From the NCBI GenBank assembly GCA_963978905.1, contig OZ022256.1, positions 21,825,743 to 21,889,742 on the forward strand: a stretch of DNA of 64,000 bases, given 5' to 3'. Below the pieces are notes generated by a model. It did no database searches. It saw only the letters and a program-made list of their open reading frames with translations, and was not told where the DNA came from. The translations under genes were made by a program, and so were the position numbers. This document shows positions 1 to 11,850 of this stretch, in pieces. The number at the start of each line of letters is the position of its first letter. Within the stretch, counting starts at the first letter, position 1. The DNA comes from Trichostrongylus colubriformis. Taxonomy: Eukaryota > Nematoda > Chromadorea > Rhabditida > Trichostrongylidae.

Positions 1-263
1 ACTCTTGCCTTTCGTATCACAGTGCGAGTTACGGTAAAGGCGACGTGCGCGGCTGTAGTTTCTGCCGTATAAGGAACATCGAGTCAAGTAAGACTCATTC
101 GCCCTTACTGACACATGTGATTGAGGCGCGAGCTGCTGCTCCGCTGGTGGAATCTTGGGTGAGTTTGTTGTTTCATTACCGGGTTGTCCGAGAGCGATCT
201 CGAAACGACGCCGGAAACGCTAGAGGGGAGGAGGCGCTTGTTCGGATATTTTGCAAATCAAGA

Positions 264-345
264 GCTTCGAGCCATCTTCAGGCCTCTGAAGAAGACGAGA
301 AGGTCGAAACGTTAGGCCAATAAAGGTTCCACAACTAACCTCGTG
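264..345 (+). other. Hammerhead-like repeated motif, copy 1
   Basis: Contains CTCTGAAGAAGACGAGAAGG, then TCGAAACGTTAGGCC and GGTTCCAC. It corresponds to the copies at 30,8 kb and 45,4 kb. A 92-codon + strand frame (45-323) ends here and has no recognisable domain. Confidence 0.4.
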
Positions 346-1812
346 TTGGCATACAAAAGAAAAACAATCGACAACTGCAATTTGTTTTGGAAAACTTTGC
401 GGATAGCCTCACTGACCACTTCCGTCCTAGTGATTTTTGGGCCGATTAGGCGCTGCAGTGAACGGTAGCGATTGTTGACAGCAGTTGTTCGAGCAGTTGT
501 GACGCTACTCAATGGACCCTTGCGCTCCCACCATCAGCGCGCTCATCCAAATCGGCTTTTCACGAACGTTGATGCCTCTCATTGTTGAAAAACTAACGAG
601 GATCCGCTTACCAAGAGTATAACGGTTATTTATAGGATCCGTTGTAATTGCTATTTCCAGCTGCTCCAACTTTCCATTTATTCGCGTATACCGTGACAAA
701 ATACTCGAACTGATGTTCTCCTGCAGGAAAACTTCTAAATAACCTCTTTATGTGCTATTTTTAGGAGGTACCTTCACATAACCGACTATTCTGCAAGTGT
801 AGTTGTTGAATTCTTGTATGGCTTCATCAAAGGTGATTTCACTGGCGATACCAACAGAGTAGATGCTGCGTTTGATGCCATAAATGACATTAGAGCTAAC
901 GGCGGAGCGATCTGTGTCGCGTTTCCAGCAGTAGGCCTTTGAAGGCAATCCTGACGCCGACCCACTGAGGTCCGCTCTAGATAGTACCACCCCTAGCTCA
1001 TCGCTGAGCTCTATGTAACACTTTCAGGGTGCACATGTTTCTTCCACAGAAATTTTTTCACGACATTTCAGTAATATTTTAGATGCTGCAACGTACCTGC
1101 AGTGGCGTGGCATTCTAGATGGACTGCATACAAATTTTCCGCCATCATCTAGAGAACCAATTCGTATGGCATAAGGACAAAATACCTAAAACTTGGTGAC
1201 ACTCCTTAGATGCTTGCAATATATCCAATTCAACCCAATAACTGGCTATCGATATTTCATGTAGAGCCAGATGGATCGGAAATTGCTCACATGTACGCGC
1301 TAGCCATGAGCATTGTTGAGCATGACACACAAAACATTACTGCATCTTGCATATATTCACCACTGATCTTGGAATTGCTTGAGTCAGCAGATAATGTGTA
1401 GAGAAGCCTTATCCCATAGTTAGAGAAAGCCAAACCTCAGGCGACAAGATGTTATACAATGCGCCTAAATTGATATCTCCTTGGCTCAAATACGTGATTC
1501 GCGATGGCGCAGACTTCTCATGATGCTCTCGAAACCATGCCTCAGGTGCATCTGGAATTTTATCGATCATAACGGAATATTTCCGGTTCCTACAGCTAGA
1601 ATACCCCCTTGGGACGATTTTCGTAGCGCTCCATGAATGGGTCTCAATGTACTTCTGTTATCAAAGTAAATGAGCAGAAAAACCATGGTGCAGAACATCA
1701 AAGCAATGACGGCAGCGACTTTTTGACGCATCTGTAAACAATCTTTGTCGTCCATATAACAGCAATGGCGAAAGTCGGGTGTGCACCAGGACTGCTAAAT
1801 TGGGTCACTGCG
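346..1812 (-). other. Possible diverged minus-strand exons, unrecognised
   Basis: Minus-strand frames at 505-699 and 748-990 are bounded by plausible donors (GTAAGC near 610 and GTACCT near 768) and contain protein-like text such as FDEAIQEFNNYTCRIVGYVK. I do not recognise the family, cannot place acceptors with confidence, and see no continuation. They may be exons of a host gene extending beyond the window edge. Confidence 0.25.
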
Positions 1813-2164
1813 TAAGGTAGCGTTCATACTTTGTACACCGACGCCGGCACCGGCGGCGACGGCGTCTATTTGACGCCAGCACTGGTAACAACGGCGTCAA
1901 AATCATATGCCCGCCGCCGACCACGGCGGCACACTGGTGACGGGCTTCGTTTTCTAAAAGCATTCAATCACATTACAGTATGATGATCGTAGGTCATCGA
2001 TCATCATGCATAGTTTGGCACTAAGCCAGTCCATCTCAGCTATCGGTCATTATACCGTGGTGTGGTTGGGCCAAACCTTTCGCAAACAGACCGGGTGACC
2101 AGTGGCGGTCGCATCATTTTGGCGCCGTCGCTGCAGGTGCCGGCGTCTGTATGGACGCGGCTTA
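1813..2164. mobile_element. GC-rich MITE with long terminal inverted repeats
   Basis: The left end (TAAGGTAGCGTTCATAC, then GACGCCGGCACC) is complementary to the right end (GGTGCCGGCGTC, then GTATGGACGCGGCTTAA). The terminal repeats cover about 50 bases, with a small loop-out. The interior is GC-rich and also partly self-complementary. No coding content. Target duplication not certain; TTA or TAA is possible. Confidence 0.7.
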
Positions 2165-2522
2165 ACAGCGATAAATTGGATAGGTCTGATGCACACCCGT
2201 GAAAGCCGCTATGAATCTGTGAGGAATGCGCATCGCTCTACCCCCGCCACCACGCTGCCTTCGTGCTAGGATTGGCGAGGTCGCACCGAAAGGAGAAGAA
2301 CATTTGCTCAAAAAGAAAAAATTTGCTAAAATTGTTAAAATTCGGAGAGTGGTATAATCATAAGAGCAAAGATAGCCTGAGTAGCGCAGGGATACAACAC
2401 CCTCTTTCAGTGACAGCATGCGCTCCGCTTCGTTTCGGGCTAGCGAATGACGACAATCAAGCTCTCGAGCCAGTCTCATGGCACTTCTCACAAGGGAACT
2501 TCTATAGGTCAGCCTCGTCAAA

Positions 2523-3791
2523 CAGTTAGTGCCGTAAGAGTGTTAAAATCGCGCGAAGACGCGTTTTCGCGTTTTTATCGTTTCGCTACAAATCGATTAT
2601 TTATCGGTTTTTGACCAAACATAAGTACATTTTTGGAATCAGCTCGTCGAGTTCCACAAGACTATACTGAAAGTATTTGGATTTCTTGAACTCGGTACCG
2701 GGCCATTTTTTCACATTTTCAAAAGTTCTAGGGAAAATTTCTTCAAAATTTGATGGACTGGCGGCGAAGTCTTCTTACAGCCCTGATCTAAGCCCACTGC
2801 TGTATAGGAATTTTGAAATTCCTTTCATTTCACACAAACCCTAGTTCCTAGGTGTGGCCCTAAAGAGCGCCTCCGTGTACACACTGTTGAAAAACCATCT
2901 CTCAACTCATTTTCAGGCGCAGATAACCCAAGAGAAGTGCTATTGAATGATATATAAAAATTTAGTGGTGATCAATTTGCTATTCCCCTCATTTCCAGCC
3001 TTTCCCTTTTGTAAATCGACTTCTCAAGCTCTAGTCCGCCGCGTGCGATCGATGTGCACGGCTATGGGAAAGCTGTGGCGCCATCGTGACGGCCCTGCGC
3101 TATTCACGTGCACGGCTGTAGGAAAGTGCTCAGTACTCTCGATGGTGCCGTCGATCGTGACCGCTCTCCCTCCCGGCCGAGCACTTTCCTACAGCCGTGC
3201 ACGTGAATAGCGCAGGGCCGTCACGATGGCGCCACAGCCTTCCCATAGCCGTGCACATCGATCGCACGCGGCGGACTACAGCTTGAGAAGTCGATTTACA
3301 AAAGGGAAAGGCTGGAAATGAGGGGAATAGCAAATTGATCACCACTAAGTTTTTATATATCATTCAATAGCACTTCTCTTGGATTATTTGCGCCTGAAAA
3401 TGAGTTGAGAGATGGTTTTTCAACAGTGTATACACGGAGGGACTCTTTAGGGCCACACCTAGGAACTAGGGTTTGTCTGAAATGACAGGAATTTTTAAAT
3501 TCCTATACAGCAGTGGGCTTAGATCAGGGCTGTAAGAAGACTTCACCGCTAGTCCATCCAATTTCAAAGAAATTTTCCCTCAAACTTTTGAAAATGTGAG
3601 AAAGTGGCCCAGCACCAAGTTCAAGAAGTCCAAAAACTTTCAGTATCATCTTGTGGAACTCGACGAGCTGATTCCAAAAATATATTTATGTTTGATCAAA
3701 AACCGATAAATAATCGATTTATAGCTAAAAAACGATAAAAACGCAAAAACGCGTTTTCGCGCGATTTTTAACACTCTTACGGCACTAACTG
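2523..3791. mobile_element. 1.27-kb foldback element, Tc1/mariner-like ends
   Basis: The two halves are near-perfect reverse complements from CAGTTAGTGCCGTAAGAG at the left edge to the matching complement at 3791, with a central loop of about 50 bases near 3131-3180. Arms are about 600 bases. The terminal CAGT and the TA on the right flank (3792-3793) fit Tc1/mariner-type insertion. The left flank is AA, so the TA duplication is not intact. Open frames at 2947-3210 (+) and 3130-3363 (-) are mirror images of the same arm and are not considered genes. Confidence 0.88.
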
Positions 3792-3799
3792 TACTTAAT

Positions 3800-6069
3800 G
3801 ATTTGCGCACCGCTGTATGCATATGAAACGCTAAACTCAAATCTGCGCGGTAAATTTGCGGAGTGGCTCTGCGAGCGAAGCTATGAGGGTTTTTAAGAAC
3901 GAGCAATACCATTACATAGTAACTTCAAGCGCCTGTAGCGCGCGAGCCAGACGTTCCGCACGGCAGAAGTTTTGTGAACGCAAAGTGTGTCCGAAAGAAT
4001 TCATTTGAAAAATGTACGAAATTGCTAAAATAAAGTGCAGCTGGCAAAATTATGTTCGGAGTGCGTGATTATCGGGCGTCATTGTTGCAAGTGAAGAACA
4101 TCCGAGCTCCAAACATGGGGAAGATGAGTTTATAATAAAAATTTCTGTGAAGAATAACGAAGGATGGGTGAAACAAAATGATGAAGAAACATCGGTAATA
4201 GGAACCGTATAGTTACGGTGCCATATGAATTCAAGCAAAATCATGGTAGAATCTTCAGGGTCAAGAGGACAAGGCTTCGAAAAGCGGCAGCAGGGAATTA
4301 CGACTGGATAAAGGAGAGCGTAAATAGAAGTGGATCATGAAAAAGTTGCGATTGCATTATTGAAGCTCAGTAGTCTTCGATGTCAATGTGATTGTCTAGG
4401 CGCGTGCAAAGGATGAACGATAGTGATAATCAACAAACATACTACCGAATGTTGCTTTGCAGTGCATCAACAAGTACAAACAAATTTGTTGCCAGCCTTA
4501 ACGCAATGCATTGTGAAAAGTAATGGGCGACTGGGCAATCGATAACGAAGAAATGGTTGTCTTATGGCTAGTCAACGAGACGATAATGAGGGAGGGGAGG
4601 GGTTACTTCTTCATCTGTGAATAGTCTCCGTGTTGAACAGCAAGCAGTCACTCAGACAAGCAAAATTGTGGTGAAATAGCAGATCGATTATAAGAAAGTT
4701 GCATGAATGCAACTGTATGGACAAAACGTAAGACTGGGAAGAGATGTGAAACTTCATCTACGCTTTCCTGTCACCGCACATTTCCGTTAAACTAGGAAGT
4801 TGCGCTAGTGGAAGTTGCGAAATCAGTGGAATTTACGTAATCGTGGAAGGATCAGATGTGTTTCTATCAAGGAGAAGGTAGGAACAGCGGAATCGTGGAA
4901 TGAAGTTTCCCCAGTAGATAGCTTCTAGCAGCGTGACCCATACGCTGGCTGTAGAGGTTGGAAACGTTGGCGCCAAGATTTTGCTCTACATTCTATCATA
5001 GCCCTATCTCATCTGAACAAATCATTTTAGTTGATGACTTACCGCGGAGTACACCAAGGGAGGGTCGTTTTCAAGACGTCATGAAGTCCCAGTAAGTATG
5101 ACAATTCCCAATGTGGGTTGCTCTAGGATTTTAAAATAAAATCTTTGTATGAGAAATCCAAGTGACAAAAAGTGTAATGCGGATATGCTCAGGCAAACTA
5201 ATCAAGCACGTAAAATACACGGTGATTGCTATAAAAACGCCGTGACCAGCATGTCGAATGCTGCCTCCGCATTAGTGTTCCCTTCAGAAACTCTAGAAAT
5301 TTCCACATGGTTTTCTTAGTAAACCGACCAGATAAAGTTTCCAAATAGCGAACAGAAGTGATATGGTTTGGTCGTAGGATGAAGAAAAAAAAGATTGCAG
5401 AAAGTGAAAAAACATAACAAGCGAAAAAAGAACACATTGAATGGACGAACGCAAAGCATAGATCACAAAACAACATGGGAAACGATCATCAGTACTTGCG
5501 TGTAAACATAACACAGCGGCGAGAATCAGGAGATCAAAAAATTAGGCACCGAGCGTTGCGTGCGGGGGCTGTCTCGTGCGAATGCTCTCTCCCAGGCCCA
5601 AACTGGTGACGGTAGAATGTGTACCCGGGCGTTTGGCTCCTCCGAGCTGGCACGCAACAATTCGTGAGGCCAACTGCGCGACGATGCCGCTGAAAATGGT
5701 GTTTCCGCCGTCTAGGTTGCGAATCCGCAATCGGATGGATATAGATCAAGGTTAGAGATTATATCGAACGTGTGCTGTTTTTCGTTTTGTTCGCCGATAT
5801 GAGATAAGCCTTCCGAATGTGGTATTCCTATACGTTCAGCACTATTACCTTGTGAAAATGTGATAGAATTTGTTTTTTTCTTGTTGACTTAGTGTGACGA
5901 ATAAGAAAATATGGAAGGTGAGGTTTGTGTCTTGACAAAGTTTTAAAGTACTTTGGTTTGAATCTGCCAGACCGTGAGTTCGCGCTTTAGGTAAAAATCG
6001 CTTCCTCACTTCGCAGCACTACTGCGACGTACTCTATCTGTGACGCTCGGCTGAACCATACCACAGTGC
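3800..6069. other. Unassigned region
   Basis: No gene, repeat or RNA recognised. Open frames at 5,198-5,514 (-) and 5,534-5,749 (-) overlap in several frames and have no domain. Confidence 0.4.
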
Positions 6070-6807
6070 GATGATCGTGGCCTGCGCATCAACATCAAGT
6101 AGACGCAATGCATCCGAAGGAAGACAGCGGCAGAGGCAGAGCCACACGGAGCGATCAAGCTGAGCGGCCAACCTATAGAGGAGGCGACCGAGTATACCTA
6201 CCTTGGTAGGGTCATCAACGCCAAAAACAAGCTGACTTCGGAGCTGGCGAGACGGACGAGAGCCGGCTGGGCAGCATACAACAACATCAAAGAGGCGCTC
6301 AGCACACTACGAGACCGCAAGATGAGGGTCGCCTTTTTCGACACGTGCGTCCACCCACACTGTGCTGCGGATCGGAGAAGTGGGCATACACCAGCACGAC
6401 ACTCAACTGCATCAGAACCTCCCACCCCTCAATGGAGAGACATCTGCTGGAAACAACACTTTCCGGCAGAGAAACGAGTGATTGAGCAGCGAGGACATGT
6501 GCAAGAGATCCTGGTAGACCCGCTCGAGTACATTGCACGAAGCAAGCACGAATGGTCCGGACATACGCAACGGAGGACCGACGGACGATGGACGCGGACA
6601 GTCACCGATTGGAGACCGCGAGATGTCAAGAGGCAGATAGCAGAGCTCCGACACGCTGGGCAGATCCTGTTCGACAAGCCACAAGACTGTTCTACAGTGG
6701 CGAACGCGACTCCAAACCGTGGGCAACTTCAGCAAGGGACCACACTCTGTGGCGGTAGATGGGTTCCGCGTAGACAGGTCGATAGGAGCATCCAAGTATC
6801 CAAGTGA
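6070..6807 (+). mobile_element. RTE-type non-LTR retrotransposon relic, RT 3' part and C-terminus
   Basis: In shifting frames the + strand reads DRGLRINIK, then GQPIEEATEYTYLGRVINAK, then SELARRTRAGWAAYNNIKEA, which match the region just after the reverse transcriptase active site in RTE elements (compare the copy near 38,330-38,520). Around 6,590-6,640 it reads DGRWTRTVTDWRPRDVKR, matching the conserved RTE C-terminal block also found at 44,540-44,590. The fragment is 5'-truncated and has several stops and frameshifts. It belongs to a different, older subfamily than the elements at 36 and 50 kb. Confidence 0.8.
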
Positions 6808-7324
6808 GAACCACTCTCGAACCTTTGAGATATTTTCTTGCCACGGTCGTCACGATCTCCGCGGTGTTTTAAACATTCTCGGAGTCGACTTCAATTTCTT
6901 CGGGTTAACGCATCGACCAGTACAGTGCTTTTCCTCTAATAAAGCCCACGTAGAACCGATCAGCAGCTTTGGATCGAGAGAGCGGACAACAGCCCTTCCG
7001 AGGATACGGACTCACAAAGACTTGCGTTTCATTCCTTAGAGGATTCTCTTCACGTAGCTCCCTTCTCACCAAATCATTAATGAATCATGTAAGAGCAATG
7101 CTAGCAATGCTACCCACTTCCTCCTTCGGCTTCTCTATTGCGGTTCGGGTAAGCCGTTGTTTTTTTTCGTATTTTATGGGGATAAATATGTGTTCATTGA
7201 CTGATCCATGCGCAATAAAGCGCTTTTTCCACATTTCTCCAGAATCCGCCACACTTTTCCTCAGTCACTGTGGCCGATTCGATTTTTCGTACTTTTCCGG
7301 AAGTTTGAAGTGCACCCTCATGGA
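6808..7324. other. Unassigned region before the foldback arm
   Basis: A 122-codon + frame (6969-7337) is compositionally unlike a conserved protein and runs into the repeat at 7325. No other structure seen. Confidence 0.35.
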
Positions 7325-7413
7325 TGTGCCTGCTTGAGCACAACCAAGTCACGCTCACCAAAATGAATCACACCTGGCTTAAGACGAACAATTTCGAACG
7401 TGGCGCTCACGTG
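7325..7413 (+). repeat. Solo arm of a foldback MITE family
   Basis: This stretch starting GTGCCTGCTTGAGCACAACC is homologous to the left arm of the foldback element at 21957-22202. Only one arm is recognised here. It lies at the outer edge of the left duplication arm. Confidence 0.65.
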
Positions 7414-7422
7414 GAGAATACA

Positions 7423-9206
7423 GTATTCATATCAAAACTTTGCCATAGACAAACGTTTGAAACACTGTGTGACGATCCATGAATTTTCTCGGAAAACTGT
7501 TCATAGCTCTGCTGATTCTTGAGAATTTCGTGGAATGCAGAAAACTGCTCTTAGCAAGCTGCGACAGGTCCTGTAACTAGATTCGTGAAATTTGATAGAG
7601 GAAAAGGTTTACAGATATGCAGAAATGAAAGTCAGTCAATGATTCAATACTTTTGTAAGACAAGACTCATCCGTGGTTGGACATAAGTTTCCTCGAGATG
7701 TGGAAACACTTTTTTGAACAAATCCAAATACTTTCGCGCACGAGATTCCCATTCCGAAGCGGGCGGGCAGATAGTGGACGCGGTTAAGTGTTCTCGCTAT
7801 GCCATAGCCAGTTATAAAGTGAAAGAGCTGTAATCAGTAAAGTTTTGGATGCCAACCGAGAAAAAAAAATAATCGCTCTCTATTTCTCATCTGGCAAAAT
7901 TTAATATCACAGGAAAAGGTGCGCCGTTCATTACTGGAACTATAAATCTGAAAAGAAGTGTTATAGAGTAATCGACATATTTATGGAGTGAGCACATCAA
8001 TTCGATAAGCTAACAAAGAACGCACTGCTCACCTGATTGCTAAGGCCACCTCCATTCAGGCGAAATCCTACATACATTACATCCGAGTGGTGCAAAATAT
8101 ATCTTCGTTCCATCGTTCAAAAGAGGGTATGCATCTGTCTCAACAAGGCTATAACTATAATAACCTTCCACAACGGGTTCACTGTTTTGCTTCGATAGAA
8201 CAGCCCTGAAACGGTCTCGAGCTCGACGCTAGTAAGCGAAAAGTGGCAGGTTCATGTGAATACAAGCGTATAGAGAGTGCTCAATAAGGAATTTTGGATC
8301 CTCTTCCATTGTACGTTGGATATTGGAGAGTTTTGTGAAAAAAATTTACAAGGTAAATCTTGATTCAAGGATAATATAGCCATTTCATGTTGTAAACACA
8401 GATCAATAGAAACCATCAGAACGTAGACACCTAAGGAGAATTCATTTGGTATATATCAATTGAGACCATCAGAGTGCAGACCACTGTAACGGATTCATTT
8501 GAGGAGTAGTCTCAAAAGCAAAGAACAAGTATGCATCACTGACATGAGGTTAATCCTAACTCTTCATTGAGAATGTGCACGGGAAGCATGAAACCAGCAA
8601 CTATGCACGATTATCATCCCACCACTTGATTATCATTATATCATATAATATAGAACGAAGACGATTTCTGCACGGTGTTTATGGGGTAGCGAACTTCGTC
8701 GTAAGGAAAGAGTTGGAAAAGGAATAACATAGATTTAATCGCCTCTACGTGACAGAAAAAAGGAAAAGGACATAGGATATGGAGGGAGAACATTTGAATG
8801 CTGAGCGGTAACGCATGGCCTTATCGTAAGGCGCACGAATTTCTTTTCGTCTACTATGAGCTTCTCTCTCTATGAGAACTTCGGTTAGGCGAAAACTCAC
8901 ATCCCTTACCCATTCTATGAGATCACTGATTCTGCAACTCGTGGCCTGAGACCTAGATATTTTTGCACAGAACAAGTCGGCATTCAGGCTCAGAGACCTT
9001 TTGGAGCAAAGTTCTGACTTGGTTGACACCTTTATCCTGATTTGATTAGTCACATGCGCAGATAGTCCATTGTGGTATAAGCAATCCATTCAACAATATG
9101 AATGCCGTTGGCCATGGCAAAGAGGAGGGCCCCTGGTCTTATGCAGCTTGGGGCACACCCAGCTGTCGAGGAAAATTACTGCTTCAGTACAACTCCTCTC
9201 AACAAT
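7423..9206 (+). repeat. Left arm of large inverted duplication
   Basis: Read as reverse complement, this arm matches 10829-13512 across the GT11 upstream region, exon 1, intron 1 and exon 2, and about 250 bases of intron 2. The arms differ by many substitutions and small indels and by the mariner at 12056-12945, present only in the right arm. The outer limit is near the shared text TTTTGATATGAAT, and the inner limit is the shared CAACAAT. The two arms are separated by 1.6 kb of other repeats. Confidence 0.9.
7671..8182 (-). pseudogene. GT11 fucosyltransferase pseudogene, exons 1-2
   Basis: This is an inverted partial copy of the first two exons of the GT11 gene at 11,851. Exon 1 corresponds to 8033-8182 and exon 2 to 7671-7827. 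It is broken in several independent ways: the start codon reads GTG, codon 22 is TGA where the intact copy has TGG, the GGRFGNQ motif has become GGGLSNQ, exon 2 has a 4-base insertion (GCCC repeated), and the exon 2 donor reads ATGAGT. The exon 1 donor and the exon 2 acceptor are still recognisable. The intron between them is only about 200 bases, because it lacks the mariner that fills the corresponding intron of the intact gene. Confidence 0.88.
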
Positions 9207-9828
9207 AAATTACATACGACTACCCCTTCACCCTTGTAACGTCTACATAACCTCCACCTCCCAGTTTTACTGCTATGATTTTTGTGTTCATCACTCAAAT
9301 TCAATCATATTTCCTTACATAAGCGTTTCAGATGAAGGACTCCGCTTACCATCTAGTCTGGGACCATCACTGATCTCTGTCACTACGACCCCCTGTCGAG
9401 GAATATTCGACTCTTGGTGTTCGTCGTCTTACTATAACTGGTTTTCTATGACTACCATTTTTATTATCGCTTCGTTTGTAGTATTCTATTTGTCTTGGAT
9501 TTTATCACAACTTTTTTTTCCTGTTTGTCCATTATTTATACACCTTTCAAGCTATTGCACAGTAATGCGCGAGTGGCATGGTAGACTTATGTGAGGTTGA
9601 AAGTTACGACTTGTGATTAACACTTATGATTACGACTTATGATCAAGTTGTGACTTATGCAATGTGCAAAAAGGCCATTCTGGTATAAGATAGCGAAATA
9701 TGAGCAAAAAATATGAACACAAAAATCATAGTAGTAAAATACTTAGTCATGCAATAGGCAATAGTTAAAGATAATGTGGAGGTTATGTAGACGTTACAAG
9801 GGTGGAGGGGTAGTCGTATATAATTTAC
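9206..9828. repeat. Inner inverted repeat between the duplication arms
   Basis: 9206-9285 and 9707-9828 are reverse complements around the shared text GACTACCCCTYCACCCTTG and TAACGTCTACATAACCTCC. The stem is interrupted by about 400 bases that include a TTATGATTACGACTTATGA-like simple repeat at 9600-9660. The whole structure sits between the two arms of the larger inverted duplication. I see no coding content; the long frame over 9070-9594 crosses repeat boundaries. Confidence 0.7.
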
Positions 9829-10142
9829 CAGTTGGCTGGCTCACACTACTGCGCGCATCACACATGGAAGCATGCTAATTGGGCTTGATCGCATTAATCA
9901 ATCAGCATCATCATTCGAACGGCTCGCAGAAACAGGGAATCGCACAAATGGAAGAAGGAAACAAAATCCCTCTCGCCAATCTCGTCCTTCCGCATCAGTC
10001 GATATCGATCAAGCTCACTTTGCATGTTTTAATGTGTGACACGCAGTAGTTTGCGCCAGCCCAACTGGTATCTAAAATTCATCTAGAATCCCATCTTCGC
10101 TGCAACGCGAGATAAAAATTTTTTGTCATTTACGTTTGGAGA

Positions 10143-10610
10143 CTCCTTATCGGCCCTTATCAGTTGCTATCACTTCCGTTCCCTCAGCACTGGTGTCTCC
10201 TTACCACCCCCTATATCACTTCGAAAATGAGAGTCCCAGTTTTACTTCGACGCGTGATATCAATTTCCCGCCATCAGCCTTTCGATGCTCCTTATCAGCC
10301 CTTATCAGTTGCTATCACTTCCTTTCCCTCAACATTGATGTCCCCTTATCCCCCCCCCCCATATCGCTTTGAAAATTCAGAGTCCCAGCTTTGCTGCCAC
10401 GCGAGATATCAATTTCCCACCATTCGCCTTTCGATGCTCCTTATCAACCCTTATCAGTTGCTATCACTTCCTTTCCCTCACCATTGATGTCCCCTTACCA
10501 CCCCCCATATCACTTTAAAAATTCAGAGTCCCAGCTTCGCTGCGACGCGAAATATTAATTTCCCACCATTCGCCTTTCGATGCTCCTTATCAGCCCTTAT
10601 CAGTTGCTAT
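10143..10610 (+). repeat. Tandem repeat of about 147 bases rich in TTATCA
   Basis: The unit starts with CTCCTTATCAGCCCTTATCA at 10143, 10288, 10437 and 10583 (spacings 145, 149 and 146). Each unit has two or three TTATCA/TGATAA words near its start and continues through a C-rich stretch to CGCCTTTCGATG. The fourth copy is cut after 28 bases and runs into its own inverted copy. TGATAA is the core bound by GATA factors, but here the words are part of a satellite-like repeat and a regulatory role is unproven. Confidence 0.85.
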
Positions 10611-10646
10611 CAACTGATAAGGGCTGATAAGGAGCATCGAAAGGCG
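10571..10646. repeat. Perfect 36-base hairpin palindrome
   Basis: 10571-10606 and 10611-10646 are perfect reverse complements separated by CTAT. The arm begins CGCCTTTCGATGCTCC and ends CCCTTATCAGTTG. It closes the 147-base tandem array by folding the start of a unit back on itself. Extrusion of a cruciform or hairpin is possible. Confidence 0.95.
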
Positions 10647-10739
10647 CTTTATCACTTGATCACTGTGTGCTCTTTACTTCTTATCCCATGCCCAACCCAT
10701 TCCACACTTGTCCCCATATCCACAGGTCGTTTTTCATAT

Positions 10740-10830
10740 AATACCTAATTTCGTGACAGACGAACAAAGGGACGGACGGACGGACAAAGGGACGTACAGA
10801 CAGACGAAGCGTTTTATATATAGTAGGGAT
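10740..10830 (+). repeat. GACG-rich minisatellite
   Basis: Short tandem units GACGGACGGACGGAC and CAAAGGGACG lie between 10,760 and 10,800, ending in TATATATAGTAGGGATTG next to the right duplication arm. Confidence 0.7.
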
Positions 10831-11821
10831 TGTTGAGGGGAGTTGTACTGAAGCACTAATTTTCCTCGACGGCTGGGTGTGCCCCAAGCTGCATAAGACC
10901 AAGGGCCCTCTTCTTTGCATGGCCAACGGCATTCATATTGTTGAATGGATTGCTTATGCCACTATGGATTATCTGCATATGTGACTAATCAAATCAGGAT
11001 AAAGGTGTCAACCTAGTCAGAACTTTGCTCCAAAAGGTCTCTAAGCCTGAATACCGACTTGTTCTCTGCAAAAAAATCCAGGTCTCAGGCTACGAGATGC
11101 AGAATCAGTGGTCTCATAGAAAGGGGAAGAGATGTGAATTTTCGCCTAACCGAGGTTCTCATAGAGAGAGAAGCTCATAGTAGACGAAAAGAAATTCGTT
11201 CGCCTTACGATGAGGCCATGCGTTACCGCTCAGCATTCAAATGTTCTCCCTCCATATCCTATGTCCTTTCCCTTTCTTCTGTCACGTAGAGGCGATTAAA
11301 TCTATGTTATTCCTTTTCCAACTCTTTCCTTACGACGAAGTTCGCTACCCCATAAACACCGTGCAGAAATCGTCTTCGTTCTATATTATATGATATAATG
11401 ATAATGAAGTGGTGCGATGATAATCTTGCATAGTTGCTGATTTCATGCTTCCCGTGCACATTCTCAATGAAGAGTTAGGATTAACCCCATGTCAGTGATG
11501 CATACTTGTTCTTTGCTTTTGAGACTACTCCTCAAATGAATCCGTTACAGTGGTCTGCGCTCTGATGGTCTCAATTGATATATACCAAATGAATTCTCCT
11601 TAGTGGTCTGCATTCTGATGGTTTCAATTGATCTGTGTTTACAACATGAAATGGCTATATTATCCTTGAATTAAGATTCACCTAGTGAATTTTTCAAACA
11701 AAACTTGCCAATATCCATCGTACAATGGAAGAGGACACAGAATTACTCATTGAGCACTCTCTATACGCTTGTATTTAGATAAACCTGCCACTTTCCATTA
11801 CTAACGTCGAGCTCGCAACCG

Positions 11822-11850
11822 TTTCAGAGCTTTTCTATCGAAGCAAAACA
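11822..11850 (+). promoter_or_regulatory. Possible spliced-leader acceptor of the GT11 gene
   Basis: TTTCAG at 11822-11827, the nematode acceptor consensus, lies 23 bases before the ATG at 11851. This is the usual arrangement for trans-splicing of a leader RNA, or alternatively a 5'-UTR intron. The same TTTCAG is kept in the inverted pseudogene copy. Confidence 0.5.

Noticed and set aside
2947..3363. Two look-alike frames of 87 and 77 codons on opposite strands
   Set aside because: They are the same arm of the foldback element read from each side.
6412..6795. 127-codon minus-strand frame
   Set aside because: Antisense to the RTE relic with recognisable sense-strand motifs.
9070..9594. 174-codon + frame
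   Set aside because: Crosses the edge of the duplication arm into an inverted repeat; no domain and low-complexity content.
10136..10487. Overlapping + frames of 78 and 107 codons
   Set aside because: Translations of the 147-base tandem repeat in two frames.
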